DNA of 52,274 bases from an uncultured Bacilli bacterium (GTDB lineage: Bacteria; Bacillota_I; Bacilli_A; RF39; UBA660). Of the stretch, positions 9,231 to 18,314 are shown one piece after another (position 1 is the stretch's first letter; every line of letters begins with the position of its first letter). The notes beneath the pieces are model-generated. The model did no database searches and was not told the origin of the DNA. It was given only the letters and a program-made list of their open reading frames with translations. The position numbers and the translations under genes were made by a program. The DNA lies in NCBI GenBank assembly GCA_947601845.1, contig CANQGH010000004.1:1-52274 (forward strand), given 5' to 3'.

Positions 9231-9970
9231 ATATCCTCCTTGTTACCATTTAATTTTTTTAATACAATATCTTTTAATTCATTAAATAAATTTTTATTTT
9301 CATCACTTACTTTAATACTATTAAGAAGGTTTACATAATAACCTTTTTCTCTTAATACATCAAGAGATGCTTGATAATTCATATCAAATATAAAAGCTAA
9401 GACACAAAGAATAGAATCTGATTTATTCTTAATATCTCTTAAATTAATAGATTTACCTCGTCTAAAAGTATCTACCACAATATCACTAGGTTGCATAATA
9501 AACTCATTACTATATTCTTCTTTTCTTACTCTAAAAATATCGATTTTATCACTATCCCTAATAATATTAGCAAATAACTTTTCCCTATCACTCGCTTCAT
9601 CTATTATCTTTAATTTATTATGATTACGAACCGCTATTTTAATAATATTATCATACTCAGTATCGGTAATAAATTTTCTAATTAACCCTAAATCAAATAA
9701 TACTCTTACCCCATTATCCGCATGATCCATAATAGTATCCTTAAAAGTATTGGTTTTCTCTACTTGTTCAAATCTTCCTATATCATGTAAATAACCAATT
9801 AGTCTTGCTAAATCTTGATCTTCAACTGACAAATGTAATCTTTTAGCAACCTCTAAAGAAATATTAGCTACTTCCAAAGTATGATAATATTTTAAACTAA
9901 TTTTCTCATTACTAAAATCAAATTCATCTACATACTCTTTAAAAGTCTCTTCTATTTTTTTAAAATCCAT
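9224..9970 (-). CDS. HD-superfamily phosphohydrolase, first gene of the valS operon
   Basis: A 248-residue protein with the metal ligands of an HD hydrolase: a His in [11 protein letters not shown] (around residue 30), the HD pair in [10 protein letters not shown] (around 63), MDHADNGV and AVRNHNK (extra His), and a distal Asp in IRDSDKID. The substrate is not evident; members of this broad family act on nucleotides or other phosphoesters. It is the gene directly after the T-box and overlaps valS by 7 bases, so both are expressed together when tRNA-Val is uncharged. Cytoplasmic, with no membrane segments. Confidence 0.8.
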   Translation of the reverse strand: MDFKKIEETFKEYVDEFDFSNEKISLKYYHTLEVANISLEVAKRLHLSVEDQDLARLIGYLHDIGRFEQVEKTNTFKDTIMDHADNGVRVLFDLGLIRKFITDTEYDNIIKIAVRNHNKLKIIDEASDREKLFANIIRDSDKIDIFRVRKEEYSNEFIMQPSDIVVDTFRRGKSINLRDIKNKSDSILCVLAFIFDMNYQASLDVLREKGYYVNLLNSIKVSDENKNLFNELKDIVLKKLNGNKEDIC

Positions 9971-9974
9971 AAAT

Positions 9975-10213
9975 CCTCCAAAATAAAAGTCCTTATATAT
10001 TTCTATATAAGGACGATTCTCTTCGCGGTACCACCTTAGTTCATATCTCGTAAGATATACACTTTAATATTTAACGCATACATACGTGACTATTTACTAA
10101 TATTTCAATAATCAAACTCCATTGCTACCTTCAATAACTGCTATTATTCGTTTGCACCTTCCACGAACTCTCTATAAATATTAGTTATCTACTCCTCAAC
10201 TTCATCGTTTATG
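9975..10213 (-). promoter_or_regulatory. T-box riboswitch leader (tRNA-Val)
   Basis: The minus strand carries the diagnostic T-box core AAGGTGGTACCGCG (around 10023-10036), an upstream Stem I with AGTA/GAA loop-E partners and a GGTGCAAAC loop, and a terminator hairpin (9989-9999 with 10004-10014) followed by TTTTATTTT. The base after GAA is followed by GUA, a valine codon, which I take as the specifier. Uncharged tRNA-Val would favour the antiterminator and read-through into the HD gene and valS. Confidence 0.9.
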
Positions 10214-10219
10214 TATATG

Positions 10220-10248
10220 ATTATAGGTCATTTTTTAATATTTGTAAA
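10220..10248 (-). promoter_or_regulatory. Sigma-A promoter of the valS T-box operon
   Basis: Minus-strand TTTACA (10243-10248), 17-base spacer, TATAAT (10220-10225), directly upstream of the T-box leader. Confidence 0.75.
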
Positions 10249-10259
10249 TATTAAAATGT

Positions 10260-10682
10260 TTATGGTTGAAATCTAATACAACTACTATAATTAATATTAT
10301 TCATTCTATAGGTAGATTCTCCTTTTTTATTAGTACAAGTAATACTCTTAGTTACTTCTATATTACCTTTATTATTATTAAGGCGAATTGTTCCACTACA
10401 ACTTACATCTTTATCATTATAACTAGTAACCATATCTTCACTTATTAATGTAGAAAGAGATATTTCCGTACAACCTATATCATTACTACCACCCAATTCA
10501 TCTTTTAATTCTTCCGCATATCTTTTAGCGCCAGCATCAATAATATCCATGTATTTTTTATATTGACTCTCTTCATTTTGAACCATAACTTTACTAACAT
10601 GAGGTATAGCTACTAAAAGAATAAAACCAATTATTACCAAAACTCCTATTACTTCAATCAAAGTAAAACCTTTTCTATTCAT
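10260..10682 (-). CDS. Type IV prepilin-like protein
   Basis: Begins MNRKGFTLIEVIGVLVIIGF, a class III signal: a basic leader, cleavage after Gly, Glu at position +5 and a hydrophobic helix. It would be processed by a prepilin peptidase and assembled into a pilus or pseudopilus. The 140-residue body includes several Cys that could form disulfides. The start is the ATG after GGGTGAT. No assembly ATPase, platform protein or peptidase is nearby, so it is an orphan here. It sits between the valS T-box and the ysxE/spoVID pair, a place where B. subtilis has no pilin. Confidence 0.8.
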   Translation of the reverse strand: MNRKGFTLIEVIGVLVIIGFILLVAIPHVSKVMVQNEESQYKKYMDIIDAGAKRYAEELKDELGGSNDIGCTEISLSTLISEDMVTSYNDKDVSCSGTIRLNNNKGNIEVTKSITCTNKKGESTYRMNNINYSSCIRFQP

Positions 10683-10707
10683 AATAATCACCCATTATCT
10701 TTATGTC

Positions 10708-10737
10708 ATTATACCACAATCAAAATGTTTTGGACAA
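10708..10737 (-). promoter_or_regulatory. Promoter of the prepilin gene
   Basis: Minus-strand TTGTCC (10732-10737), 18-base spacer and TATAAT (10708-10713) with an extended TG upstream of the -10. Confidence 0.6.
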
Positions 10738-10792
10738 CAAAATCATAATCATTTTTTTGACAATAGAATAAAATATTATAGGTGAAATATAT

Positions 10793-11011
10793 ATGTTAAA
10801 AGGAAAAGGTCATGGATTCTTTTGCATGTGCGATGTATGTAAAGCAAAAAGAAGATCTAGTCTTCTTTATTTAGGAGTACTTATAGGTTTAATTGTTGTC
10901 ATTTTTTATCAATCACTTTTATTAATATTTGTTACTAGTAAAATTAATGCCGTTATCTTATTTTTAGAATTATTATGTTTAGCTATTGGTTGTTTTAGAG
11001 TAATGTTTTGA
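10793..11011 (+). CDS. Small membrane protein with a Cys cluster
   Basis: A 72-residue protein on the strand opposite to its neighbours. The N-terminus contains CMCDVCKAKRR (a C-x-C-x-x-C cluster flanked by basic residues), followed by two hydrophobic helices (about 24-45 and 47-70). AGGTGA lies about 8 bases upstream of the ATG. The Cys arrangement could bind metal. Its last 33 bases overlap the end of ysxE in a convergent arrangement. I do not recognise the family; it may be a sporulation-associated membrane peptide, given the neighbours, but that is a guess. Confidence 0.55.
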   Translation: MLKGKGHGFFCMCDVCKAKRRSSLLYLGVLIGLIVVIFYQSLLLIFVTSKINAVILFLELLCLAIGCFRVMF

Positions 11012-11866
11012 GACAAAGTTAATAACATCTTGTAAATAAGTAGTAAGATTATATACCTCTTTAGTATTGATTATTTCTCTATTAGATAAATCTAGTTTTT
11101 GCGGTACTAGAAGTAGCGCAAATAATAAATAATGTTCTTCTTCTTGTAAGGGATATTTTGAATTATATAAATCAAATAATGGTGAAAAATCTACTTTATC
11201 ATACACATTTTGATATAGACTAAATAAATCATATATAGGAGAAGCTTTACATGATTTATCCCAACTAATTAAATATACATCATCATCTCTTATTAAATGA
11301 TCAAGCTCTAAGTAGTTATGAATAGTAGCAATCCTAATATTTTTTTTATTTTTTATAGTGTTATACCATTGATTAATGAAATAACGACTCATATCAATAC
11401 TTTGATAAATAAGACTAATATTTCTAAGTAATAAATAACCACTAGGAGACATATAACTTTCATCTTCTATCATAAATCGGATATTATCATAATAATTAGT
11501 TATATAAGTAAGCTTATCATTAATATCTTCATATATTTGTTTAATCTTATCTATCTCTAATGGTTTATAAAAGGTCGTTTTGTTATGTAGCATACTTATG
11601 AGATAAATAATGTCTAAGGCTTTTTCCGAGTCGGTTACATTAACATTATCAATATAAGGATATATTTCATAATATCTATTGTCGTTATAAAGATTTAAAA
11701 AATTATGAAAGTTTTTAGAATCTAAATATCTAAATAAGTCTCTATTATCATGTTTCTTTTTTTTTACTACAAAAGAGCCTTTGTCAGTATCAATTATTTG
11801 AATGCTTTTTAAATAAGAACAACGTTTAATTTTTAAATCTTTATCAATATCTTTTAAACTATTCAT
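10979..11866 (-). CDS. ysxE: YsxE/CotS-family spore coat protein (kinase-like fold)
   Basis: A 295-residue protein of the CotS/YsxE type, which has an aminoglycoside-phosphotransferase-like fold. The distal part shows TIHNYLELDHLI where kinases have the HGD loop, and LISWDKSCKASPIYDLFSLYQ where they have the D-F-D segment, so the catalytic Asp of the first loop appears replaced and activity is doubtful. In B. subtilis ysxE follows spoVID; here it overlaps the SpoVID-like gene by 8 bases in the same order. This synteny and the kinase-like pattern support the call. The protein probably associates with the spore coat. Confidence 0.7.
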   Translation of the reverse strand: MNSLKDIDKDLKIKRCSYLKSIQIIDTDKGSFVVKKKKHDNRDLFRYLDSKNFHNFLNLYNDNRYYEIYPYIDNVNVTDSEKALDIIYLISMLHNKTTFYKPLEIDKIKQIYEDINDKLTYITNYYDNIRFMIEDESYMSPSGYLLLRNISLIYQSIDMSRYFINQWYNTIKNKKNIRIATIHNYLELDHLIRDDDVYLISWDKSCKASPIYDLFSLYQNVYDKVDFSPLFDLYNSKYPLQEEEHYLLFALLLVPQKLDLSNREIINTKEVYNLTTYLQDVINFVSKHYSKTTNS

Positions 11867-12683
11867 TAGAATTAGGAATAATAATTTTACTACCTATTCT
11901 GATATCTGATAAATCATTATATTCTGATAAAATATCACGAGTCGTATTATATTTGTTTAAAACAGTATCAAGGTTATCCCCATCACGCATGATATAGATG
12001 CAATAAGTGGAAAATGTTTCATCAGTATCTTTAAAAGCTGAAAAGATACTGGCTACATTGGTTTGGGTATTATTGTTAGTATTATTAACAGGCACATTAG
12101 TTAAATTTTCATCTTTATTAGGATAATATGGTAAGGTCTCTGGCATTAATGAAAGATTATCTTGGTTATTATTGGTATCGTCATCGTTAGTATCAGAGTT
12201 ATCATTATTATCATCATTATTATCTACAGGTATTTCTAATTTTTCACTAGTACTAGTATCTAAGAATAAGTCCTCTACTTCATTAGGATCAATACAACGC
12301 TCACTGTCTTTTTCATCATAATTAGTTATAGTGTTCACCTCTTCTTCTTTTTCACTTGCTAATTCCAAGTTATCAATACATAAATCTATTTTTAATAATA
12401 GTTTTTCTTCATCAATAACCTCATAAACAAAATCATCAATATCTAGAGTGACATTACTGGTATCATATTTACTGTCAATTGTAATTTCTATAGGAATTTT
12501 GTAACTAAATTCTTCATCAATTTGACTAGCTTCTGTCATTTTATAAGAACCTGATACAATAAAATCACCGGCTATCGTATCCTCATCTTGCACTTCTAAA
12601 GTATGTTCAAGCGATATGCTAGTTACTTTACTAATCATCGTTTTAAAGGTAATTTCCTTATTAAAAGGTATTATTTGCTTCAT
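11859..12683 (-). CDS. spoVID: SpoVID-like spore coat morphogenetic protein with C-terminal LysM
   Basis: Three parts are visible in 274 residues. The N-terminal beta-rich domain (about 1-110) resembles the SpoVID N-terminus, which localises coat proteins around the forespore. Next is a low-complexity acidic linker of Asp, Asn and Thr (about 145-205). A C-terminal LysM domain (about 228-272: YCIYIMRDGDNLDTVLNKY, ending SKIIIPN) should bind peptidoglycan or lipid II. SpoVID directs coat encasement in Bacillus. It is followed by a YsxE homologue and lies near valS, as in B. subtilis. It is shorter than the 575-residue Bacillus protein, mainly in the linker. A GGAGA site precedes the ATG. Confidence 0.8.
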   Translation of the reverse strand: MKQIIPFNKEITFKTMISKVTSISLEHTLEVQDEDTIAGDFIVSGSYKMTEASQIDEEFSYKIPIEITIDSKYDTSNVTLDIDDFVYEVIDEEKLLLKIDLCIDNLELASEKEEEVNTITNYDEKDSERCIDPNEVEDLFLDTSTSEKLEIPVDNNDDNNDNSDTNDDDTNNNQDNLSLMPETLPYYPNKDENLTNVPVNNTNNNTQTNVASIFSAFKDTDETFSTYCIYIMRDGDNLDTVLNKYNTTRDILSEYNDLSDIRIGSKIIIPNSNE

Positions 12684-12830
12684 TATTAAATTCTCCTTCC
12701 TAATGCAATATATGATTAATTTAAAAATTTATACAAAAATATTACAAACCTTGACTATAGATATATAAAATGGTATAAATTTGTTATAAATAAACTACAA
12801 TGCATATGCAAATAAAGAAAGAAGTTTTTT

Positions 12831-14480
12831 ATGAAGAAATTTATCAAAAATATAAACCCTAACATTATTTTTATAATTATTTTGATTATTCAAATGATGT
12901 TTATGATTAAAATTTGCGATATGAAAAAAGGATACTGGGTAGATGAACTATGGTCTTATGGATTAGCTAATAGTAATTACCATGCACAACTTTGGGATGA
13001 TGGTGGTTTATCAAATATTAAAATTGATCCAACTGTATTTAAAAACTATATTTTAGTTAATCAAAATGAAAGATTTAATTATAGTTCTGTTATATATAAT
13101 CAGACAAAAGATGTTCATCCACCACTTTTTTATTTGGTGCTACATACCATGTCTTCTTTTTTCCCCGAACAATTTAGTAAATGGTTTGGATTAATACCCA
13201 ATATTATTTATTTTGCAATTACAATTATTTTTATCTATAAAATGGGAAAATTGTTTGCTAAGAATGACCCATTATTTCCATTATTGCCAGTATTGTTTTT
13301 TGGATTTAGTTTAGCAGCAATTAATTCAGTTACGTTTATTAGAATGTACATGCTATTTGCAATGTTAGCAACTATCTTTGCTTACCTCCACATGAAATGT
13401 TTGAAGGATGTAACCATTAATCGGAAAAATTTTCTTGCTATAGCATTAATAATGTTTTTAGGATCTTTTACTCATTATTACTTTATTATCTTTGCTATTC
13501 CATATGCCTTGTATTTTTTAATATTGTTTATAAAAAGGAAAAAATATAAAGATATAATAAAATACTTTGGAGCTCTAGCAATTGGATGTTTTACTACTTT
13601 TATATTATTTCCAAGCGTATTAGTAAATGGTCAAGAGCATCGAAAAACCTTTATTGAGAATTTATTAAACGTGAGTGATTTAGGTTCTCGTATTAAAAGT
13701 TTCTTTACAATAGTAAACGGTGATTTATTTGGAAATTTATTTTTCCCCATTATAATTATTGGGGCATTAATCATTATTTTACATTTTATAACTAAAATTA
13801 TAGGGTCACTTTCTGTTCATGATAACCAATTCGTGGTCTCCATCAATCAAAATGCCGATAGATTTATTTTTGATTATCATAAAATTCAATATATATTCAT
13901 GATTATGATAGGAAATATTGTATATTTTATAGCCACCTCAAAATTAGTACCCCTAGTATTTGACCGTTATATGATGCCTATCTACCCTCTTTTACTATTT
14001 ACTATTTGTGTATTTATATATGAAGTTATTAAATTAGCATGTCAAAAGAAAGGAAAAACATTCTTTGTTACTGCTTTATTCTTAGCACTTATAATTAGTG
14101 TTTCATACTTTACAGGAAGTACTAGATATTTATACAAAAACCAAATAGATAAAGTTGCAATTAGCAAGAAATATCAAAATAAAATAGCCGTTTTTGTATA
14201 TGATGAAGACGATGATCATGAATATATTCTCAATAATAATATATTAGAATTAATGAATTATCGTGAAGTTTATCAACTTCCTTTCGATAAACTTAAAAAT
14301 CTATTTAATGTATACCATGGTAATGAAGAGGAAGTAATTATTTACATAGATAAATATATGAATCAAATGCCGGACCAAGTAGAATTATGTAAGAATGAAT
14401 TGAAGTTAATATTTTTCCTTACAAAAGATGAGTTGCTTTTTGAAGATGATAAAGTGTATGCTTATCGAATCTATAATTAA
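12831..14480 (+). CDS. GT-C type integral membrane glycosyltransferase
   Basis: A 549-residue protein with about ten or more hydrophobic helices. Near the N-terminus, in the first extracytoplasmic loop, it has GYWVDELWSYGLANS, the D-E motif of GT-C glycosyltransferases that use lipid-phosphate sugar donors (the ArnT / GT39-like group). The acceptor is unknown; these enzymes usually decorate wall polymers, lipids or proteins outside the membrane. It is transcribed alone on the plus strand between the spoVID and SipW-type genes, which face the other way. A short hydrophilic C-terminal tail follows the last helix. Confidence 0.75.
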   Translation: MKKFIKNINPNIIFIIILIIQMMFMIKICDMKKGYWVDELWSYGLANSNYHAQLWDDGGLSNIKIDPTVFKNYILVNQNERFNYSSVIYNQTKDVHPPLFYLVLHTMSSFFPEQFSKWFGLIPNIIYFAITIIFIYKMGKLFAKNDPLFPLLPVLFFGFSLAAINSVTFIRMYMLFAMLATIFAYLHMKCLKDVTINRKNFLAIALIMFLGSFTHYYFIIFAIPYALYFLILFIKRKKYKDIIKYFGALAIGCFTTFILFPSVLVNGQEHRKTFIENLLNVSDLGSRIKSFFTIVNGDLFGNLFFPIIIIGALIIILHFITKIIGSLSVHDNQFVVSINQNADRFIFDYHKIQYIFMIMIGNIVYFIATSKLVPLVFDRYMMPIYPLLLFTICVFIYEVIKLACQKKGKTFFVTALFLALIISVSYFTGSTRYLYKNQIDKVAISKKYQNKIAVFVYDEDDDHEYILNNNILELMNYREVYQLPFDKLKNLFNVYHGNEEEVIIYIDKYMNQMPDQVELCKNELKLIFFLTKDELLFEDDKVYAYRIYN

Positions 14481-14654
14481 AGTAGCCTTTTTTACTATTC
14501 CCTTTTTAATACCCTATTATTCTTTTGTAAAATTACTGAAATATGCCATTACCAATAATTTTGTTAACGCATTAAAATGAATAATATTTTAACCACTCAA
14601 AAATCATTTATATAATAAGCATATCTGATCACAAAAATATTAATTCATAATAAA

Positions 14655-14683
14655 ACCTCATCTCTACAATTCAGAAATGAGGT
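14655..14683 (-). terminator. Terminator after the SipW-type secreted protein gene
   Basis: Stem ACCTCAT...ATGAGGT followed on the minus strand by TTTTATT. It lies about 35 bases after the stop codon. Confidence 0.65.
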
Positions 14684-14716
14684 ATTTTAATTATTGACTT
14701 ATGTTGATAAATTATT

Positions 14717-16216
14717 TTAACTAAGTTTTACTTCATATGGGCTAGCACTTGTTCCTATCCCACTTGCTAATTCAACATCTGCTCTTAAATTGATAACAGG
14801 TCGAACTCCAATTGACGTAGAAGCTGCTGTATTATAAAGATATCCAGATGCATTAACACTATACATAAATGCTTTATAACTACTAGTAAATTCATACGGG
14901 CTCATTGTCCAATAAGCCGTCGCAGTATGTAAATAAGAGTCGGTCGCCGTTGTACCTGTCATTGCATAGCCAGCATAAACTAATTCATCAGCTGTTATTA
15001 GACCAATTGGTGATGTTAAAGCTCTATTTCCAAGGCTGTTATTTACTGTAAATAAATCATTTTTCTGCTTACATGCCAGTGATGGTGAACCGACTCGTTG
15101 TAATCTTTCTTTAGCAGCATATGTTGTTGGTGAAGAGGCATAACCTTTACCATAATAAGCTTGATATATACTACGATCGTTACAAAAACCGCTATCGGCC
15201 AAATATGAAGAATTGCTAGCTAACTTACTTGTGTACCACGCATCTAATTTTCCTTTTATGGTACTAGCTGTTTTATTACCATTTTCTTCTTCATAACTGG
15301 TTTTATATCCACCACCATTCATGTATCCAACATAAGAATTTGCACTGTCTGAGCTATTAAAAGCAGAATTTTCGGTTACTGAACTAGCCCCACTAGCTGT
15401 AGCTGTTGTACCTTGGTAAATTAAACGGATCGTACCATCTTCATTAATTCTTACTATTCGCCAAAAAAGCCCCGCAAACTTAACATAATTATTAGTTACA
15501 GCTCCTCTAAAATAATATGTAGGTTGCCCATTAGCTGTTCCCTTCGTTGTATAATAAAGTCCTCTTCCGTTAGATGCACTACTATTATTTTTAAAATTAA
15601 TATTGCTATCGCTTAATACAGTGTTATTCTTTAGTATTTGTTGTACCAAATAATTCTTTTGTAACTCTGGAACTAATTCACCTGGAGGTGTTGGATTACT
15701 AGATGAATACTGTCCTACTTTAATTGTTACTTCAATGGTCTTTGTTTTACTTGTTGCTTGTCCTGTTGATAATGGGTTATATCCTACACTTAATGTAAGA
15801 GTTAATTTATTACAAGTGCTCCCCGTACAAGCTTTTATAACATCACCCTTTTTAACGCCAGATAATCTCATATAAACATCTTCTGATCCAGTAACGGTAT
15901 AACTAGCACCTTGTATTTCCGCATCTAGCGTACCATAATTCGTAATATCTATCTCGTAAGTTGCTTCATCCCCCGGCACAACTAAATCCACATTAAATGT
16001 TGCCAAAGTTCCACTAGCCGTAGGTGTAGATTTATTGGTAGCTCCTCCTGTTAATGTTTTAGTCCTTATGTCTGAAAATTCTACTCGCCATGTTGTAGCT
16101 ATAGTACCACTAGAATTTATTTTTAAAGTTGAACTAAATGCTGCATATCCTACACTCATAAGCACTGCTACAATAATTAAAGATGCAATTATTATATTAT
16201 TTCTTCTACGATCCAT
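14717..16216 (-). CDS. Secreted protein with SipW-type signal peptide
   Basis: A protein of about 499 residues. After MDRRRNN comes a hydrophobic stretch ending SVGYAAFSSTLKINSSGTI, the pattern of TasA/camelysin-type signal peptides cleaved by SipW-like signal peptidases. A beta-rich domain follows (about 30-170), then a Gly/Pro linker (SSNPTPPGE), then a C-terminal domain with YYFRGAVTNNYVKFAGLFWR, often seen in surface proteins of gut Bacillota. The end reads RPVINLRADVEL. Function is unknown; an extracellular matrix or surface fibre component is plausible. The start is the ATG preceded by GGAGG, four codons inside the longest frame. No SipW gene is in the window. Confidence 0.7.
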   Translation of the reverse strand: MDRRRNNIIIASLIIVAVLMSVGYAAFSSTLKINSSGTIATTWRVEFSDIRTKTLTGGATNKSTPTASGTLATFNVDLVVPGDEATYEIDITNYGTLDAEIQGASYTVTGSEDVYMRLSGVKKGDVIKACTGSTCNKLTLTLSVGYNPLSTGQATSKTKTIEVTIKVGQYSSSNPTPPGELVPELQKNYLVQQILKNNTVLSDSNINFKNNSSASNGRGLYYTTKGTANGQPTYYFRGAVTNNYVKFAGLFWRIVRINEDGTIRLIYQGTTATASGASSVTENSAFNSSDSANSYVGYMNGGGYKTSYEEENGNKTASTIKGKLDAWYTSKLASNSSYLADSGFCNDRSIYQAYYGKGYASSPTTYAAKERLQRVGSPSLACKQKNDLFTVNNSLGNRALTSPIGLITADELVYAGYAMTGTTATDSYLHTATAYWTMSPYEFTSSYKAFMYSVNASGYLYNTAASTSIGVRPVINLRADVELASGIGTSASPYEVKLS

Positions 16217-16314
16217 AACAGCCTCCATAACTTCTTTTATTTTTACACTATTACAATATATATTTATTATATATCTTTATGATATTGTTTTCAAGAAAAA
16301 AAACAACTAAACAG

Positions 16315-17319
16315 TTATTTTTCATTTAAAACTTTTTCATATACTTCTTTTAGTTTTTCACCAATTACTTTTAAATCTCTTTCACAAGCTACTTTATATC
16401 CTTCTTCAGTTACATCAGGCAACTCATTATTTAAAATTTTTTTAATTTTTATTTCAAATTCATTAACATCTTTTGCTTTGTAAACATTAACCCCATCTTG
16501 TAACCATTCACTAAAAACAGGAATATCTCTAATAATTGCTTTTGTTTTACAAGCACAAGCTTCTAATATTGGAATACCTTCTGTTTCTTCTAGGGTTGGA
16601 AAAATATAAAGATCCGCTCCAGATAAAGCATCAATAATCATCTCTTGTTCTACATAACCGGCAAAAATCAAATTAGGTAATTTCGTTTTAACAGCCTCTC
16701 TTATCTTATTAGGAATGGTATATAAAGGAGTATATCCAAACCAAATAAATTTATATTCTTTTAATCTTTTAGCTAATTCTACAAAGTCCAAAATACCTTT
16801 TCTCTCTAAATATAATCCTATACCCATAATAACTTTATCATCTTTCTTAAAGCCATAAGTTTTTCTAAAGTTACTGGCTCCCTCTTTAGTTGCCACAAAT
16901 TTTTCAATTTCAATTCCATTAGATATAGCGGTAATTTCTCTACCCATATTATAATTATCTAATAACCTCTTAGAATATGGCGTTGGTGTAATAATATGAT
17001 CTCCCAATTTATAACATGTTATAATCCACTTTTTAAACATAGGTGCTATCTGATTAGATAAAATAAAACTATTACGGAAATCTTCTTCGGTGGAATGAGC
17101 ATGATATACAACTTTCTTGCCATTCTTCTTGGCTTGTTTTGCTAGAGAATAACTTTTAGGACCATAAGTATTGATATGAACAATATCAAAATCTTCTTCT
17201 GGATCTAAGGTATACTCCACACCTGCATATTTTAAAGCTTTCATTTGATGCTTAATAGCCTTACCTAATCCACTTTTTCCAATATGTTCAAGCCCTTCTG
17301 TATATAATAAAACTTTCAC
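16315..17319 (-). CDS. GT4 glycosyltransferase, BgsA/LafB-like glycolipid synthase
   Basis: A 334-residue GT-B fold enzyme. The GT4 E-x7-E motif is seen as EETEGIPILE near residue 250. The N-terminal half includes DIVHINTYGPKS and HSTEEDFRNSF, which strongly resemble enterococcal BgsA, the enzyme that adds a second glucose to glucosyl-diacylglycerol to make the lipoteichoic acid anchor. The reaction here is therefore probably UDP-glucose to monoglucosyl-diacylglycerol at the inner membrane face, though the first-step enzyme is not nearby. The call rests on remembered similarity, so the exact linkage is unsure. Confidence 0.75.
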   Translation of the reverse strand: MKVLLYTEGLEHIGKSGLGKAIKHQMKALKYAGVEYTLDPEEDFDIVHINTYGPKSYSLAKQAKKNGKKVVYHAHSTEEDFRNSFILSNQIAPMFKKWIITCYKLGDHIITPTPYSKRLLDNYNMGREITAISNGIEIEKFVATKEGASNFRKTYGFKKDDKVIMGIGLYLERKGILDFVELAKRLKEYKFIWFGYTPLYTIPNKIREAVKTKLPNLIFAGYVEQEMIIDALSGADLYIFPTLEETEGIPILEACACKTKAIIRDIPVFSEWLQDGVNVYKAKDVNEFEIKIKKILNNELPDVTEEGYKVACERDLKVIGEKLKEVYEKVLNEK

Positions 17320-17417
17320 TTAGTTCACCTCTATCATCTTATATTAATTATACATATTTTTCTAAAAAAAATCTACATTAATATAATTACAATTATGTAA
17401 GATATAGAAGTTTGATA

Positions 17418-18194
17418 TTATTGTAAAGAAGTTTTTAAATTATCAATAGCATTTTTTTCTATTCTTGATACTTGAGCCTGACTAATTCCCAACTCACTTG
17501 CTATTTCCATTTGCGTTTTACCAATTACAAATCTTTGATCTAGAATAAATTGCTCTCTTTCATTTAATCTTTTAATAGCATCCCCTACGGACAATTTAGT
17601 ATCTAAATCACTACTTTTTACACTCTTATCCTCGATTTGATCAAATAAATAAATAGTGTCTCCACCATCAGAATAAATAGGCTCAAAAATACTAACTGGG
17701 TCTCTCATCGACTCTATGGCATTAACAATATCAAAATCACTCACATTTAATTCTTTTGCTAATTCCTGAATAGATGGCTCAACACCTTTTTCCATTACCA
17801 ATTCTTCTTTTAATTTTAATATTTTATATGACAAATCTTTCAAGGATCTACTTACTCTAACACTATTATTATCTCTTAGATATCGCCTTACCTCACCTTG
17901 AATCATAGGAACACAATAGGTAGAAAATTTTACCCCATAGGACAAATCAAAATTATCAATAGCTTTTAATAGACCTACACATCCTATTTGAAATAAATCA
18001 TCCATATTTTCTTCTTTATGAGAAAATTTTTTTAATATGGCTAATACTAATTTTAAATTACCATTTACTAATTCATCTCTAGCAAAGGGATCACCATTTT
18101 GCATTTTTCTAAATAATTCATCCATCTCTTCACTAGTTAATACTTTGATATTTGCTGTATTCACGCCACTTATCTCTACTTTGTGACGTGCCAT
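17418..18194 (-). CDS. sigG: Forespore sigma factor sigma-G
   Basis: The late forespore sigma factor. The N-terminus MARHKVEISGVNT matches the SigG-specific start (MSRNKVEICGVDT in Bacillus), which is why I place the start here rather than seven codons upstream. Region 2 includes the DLFQIGCVGLLKAIDNFD and GVKFSTYCVPMIQGEVRRYL segments, region 3 follows, and region 4 ends with an HTH (TQMEIASELGISQAQVSRIE). At 258 residues it matches the family length of about 260. Usual neighbours spoIIGA and sigE are absent. It is divergent from an unknown gene at 18315. Confidence 0.93.
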   Translation of the reverse strand: MARHKVEISGVNTANIKVLTSEEMDELFRKMQNGDPFARDELVNGNLKLVLAILKKFSHKEENMDDLFQIGCVGLLKAIDNFDLSYGVKFSTYCVPMIQGEVRRYLRDNNSVRVSRSLKDLSYKILKLKEELVMEKGVEPSIQELAKELNVSDFDIVNAIESMRDPVSIFEPIYSDGGDTIYLFDQIEDKSVKSSDLDTKLSVGDAIKRLNEREQFILDQRFVIGKTQMEIASELGISQAQVSRIEKNAIDNLKTSLQ

Positions 18195-18218
18195 AACCTT
18201 TTTCATCCCTCCCACTTT

Positions 18219-18248
18219 TATAGTGAAAAAGATTAGATGTTTTTATAC
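18219..18248 (-). promoter_or_regulatory. Possible sigma-G/sigma-F type promoter of sigG
   Basis: Minus-strand GTATA (18244-18248), 18-base spacer, CACTATA (18219-18225). This resembles the forespore consensus (G-x-A-T-R then C-A-T-x-x-T-A). sigG is known to be transcribed by sigma-F and by itself. The match is partial and the start point would fall very near the ribosome binding site, so this is tentative. Confidence 0.3.
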
Positions 18249-18314
18249 ATTTTATATTTACAAAATTTTTACGATATCATAAAATATTAACCATTAATAA
18301 AAAGGAGCAACAAT

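Noticed and set aside
10758-10780. TTGACA and TATTAT upstream of the small 10793 gene
   Set aside because: The spacer is 11 bases, too short for a sigma-A promoter.
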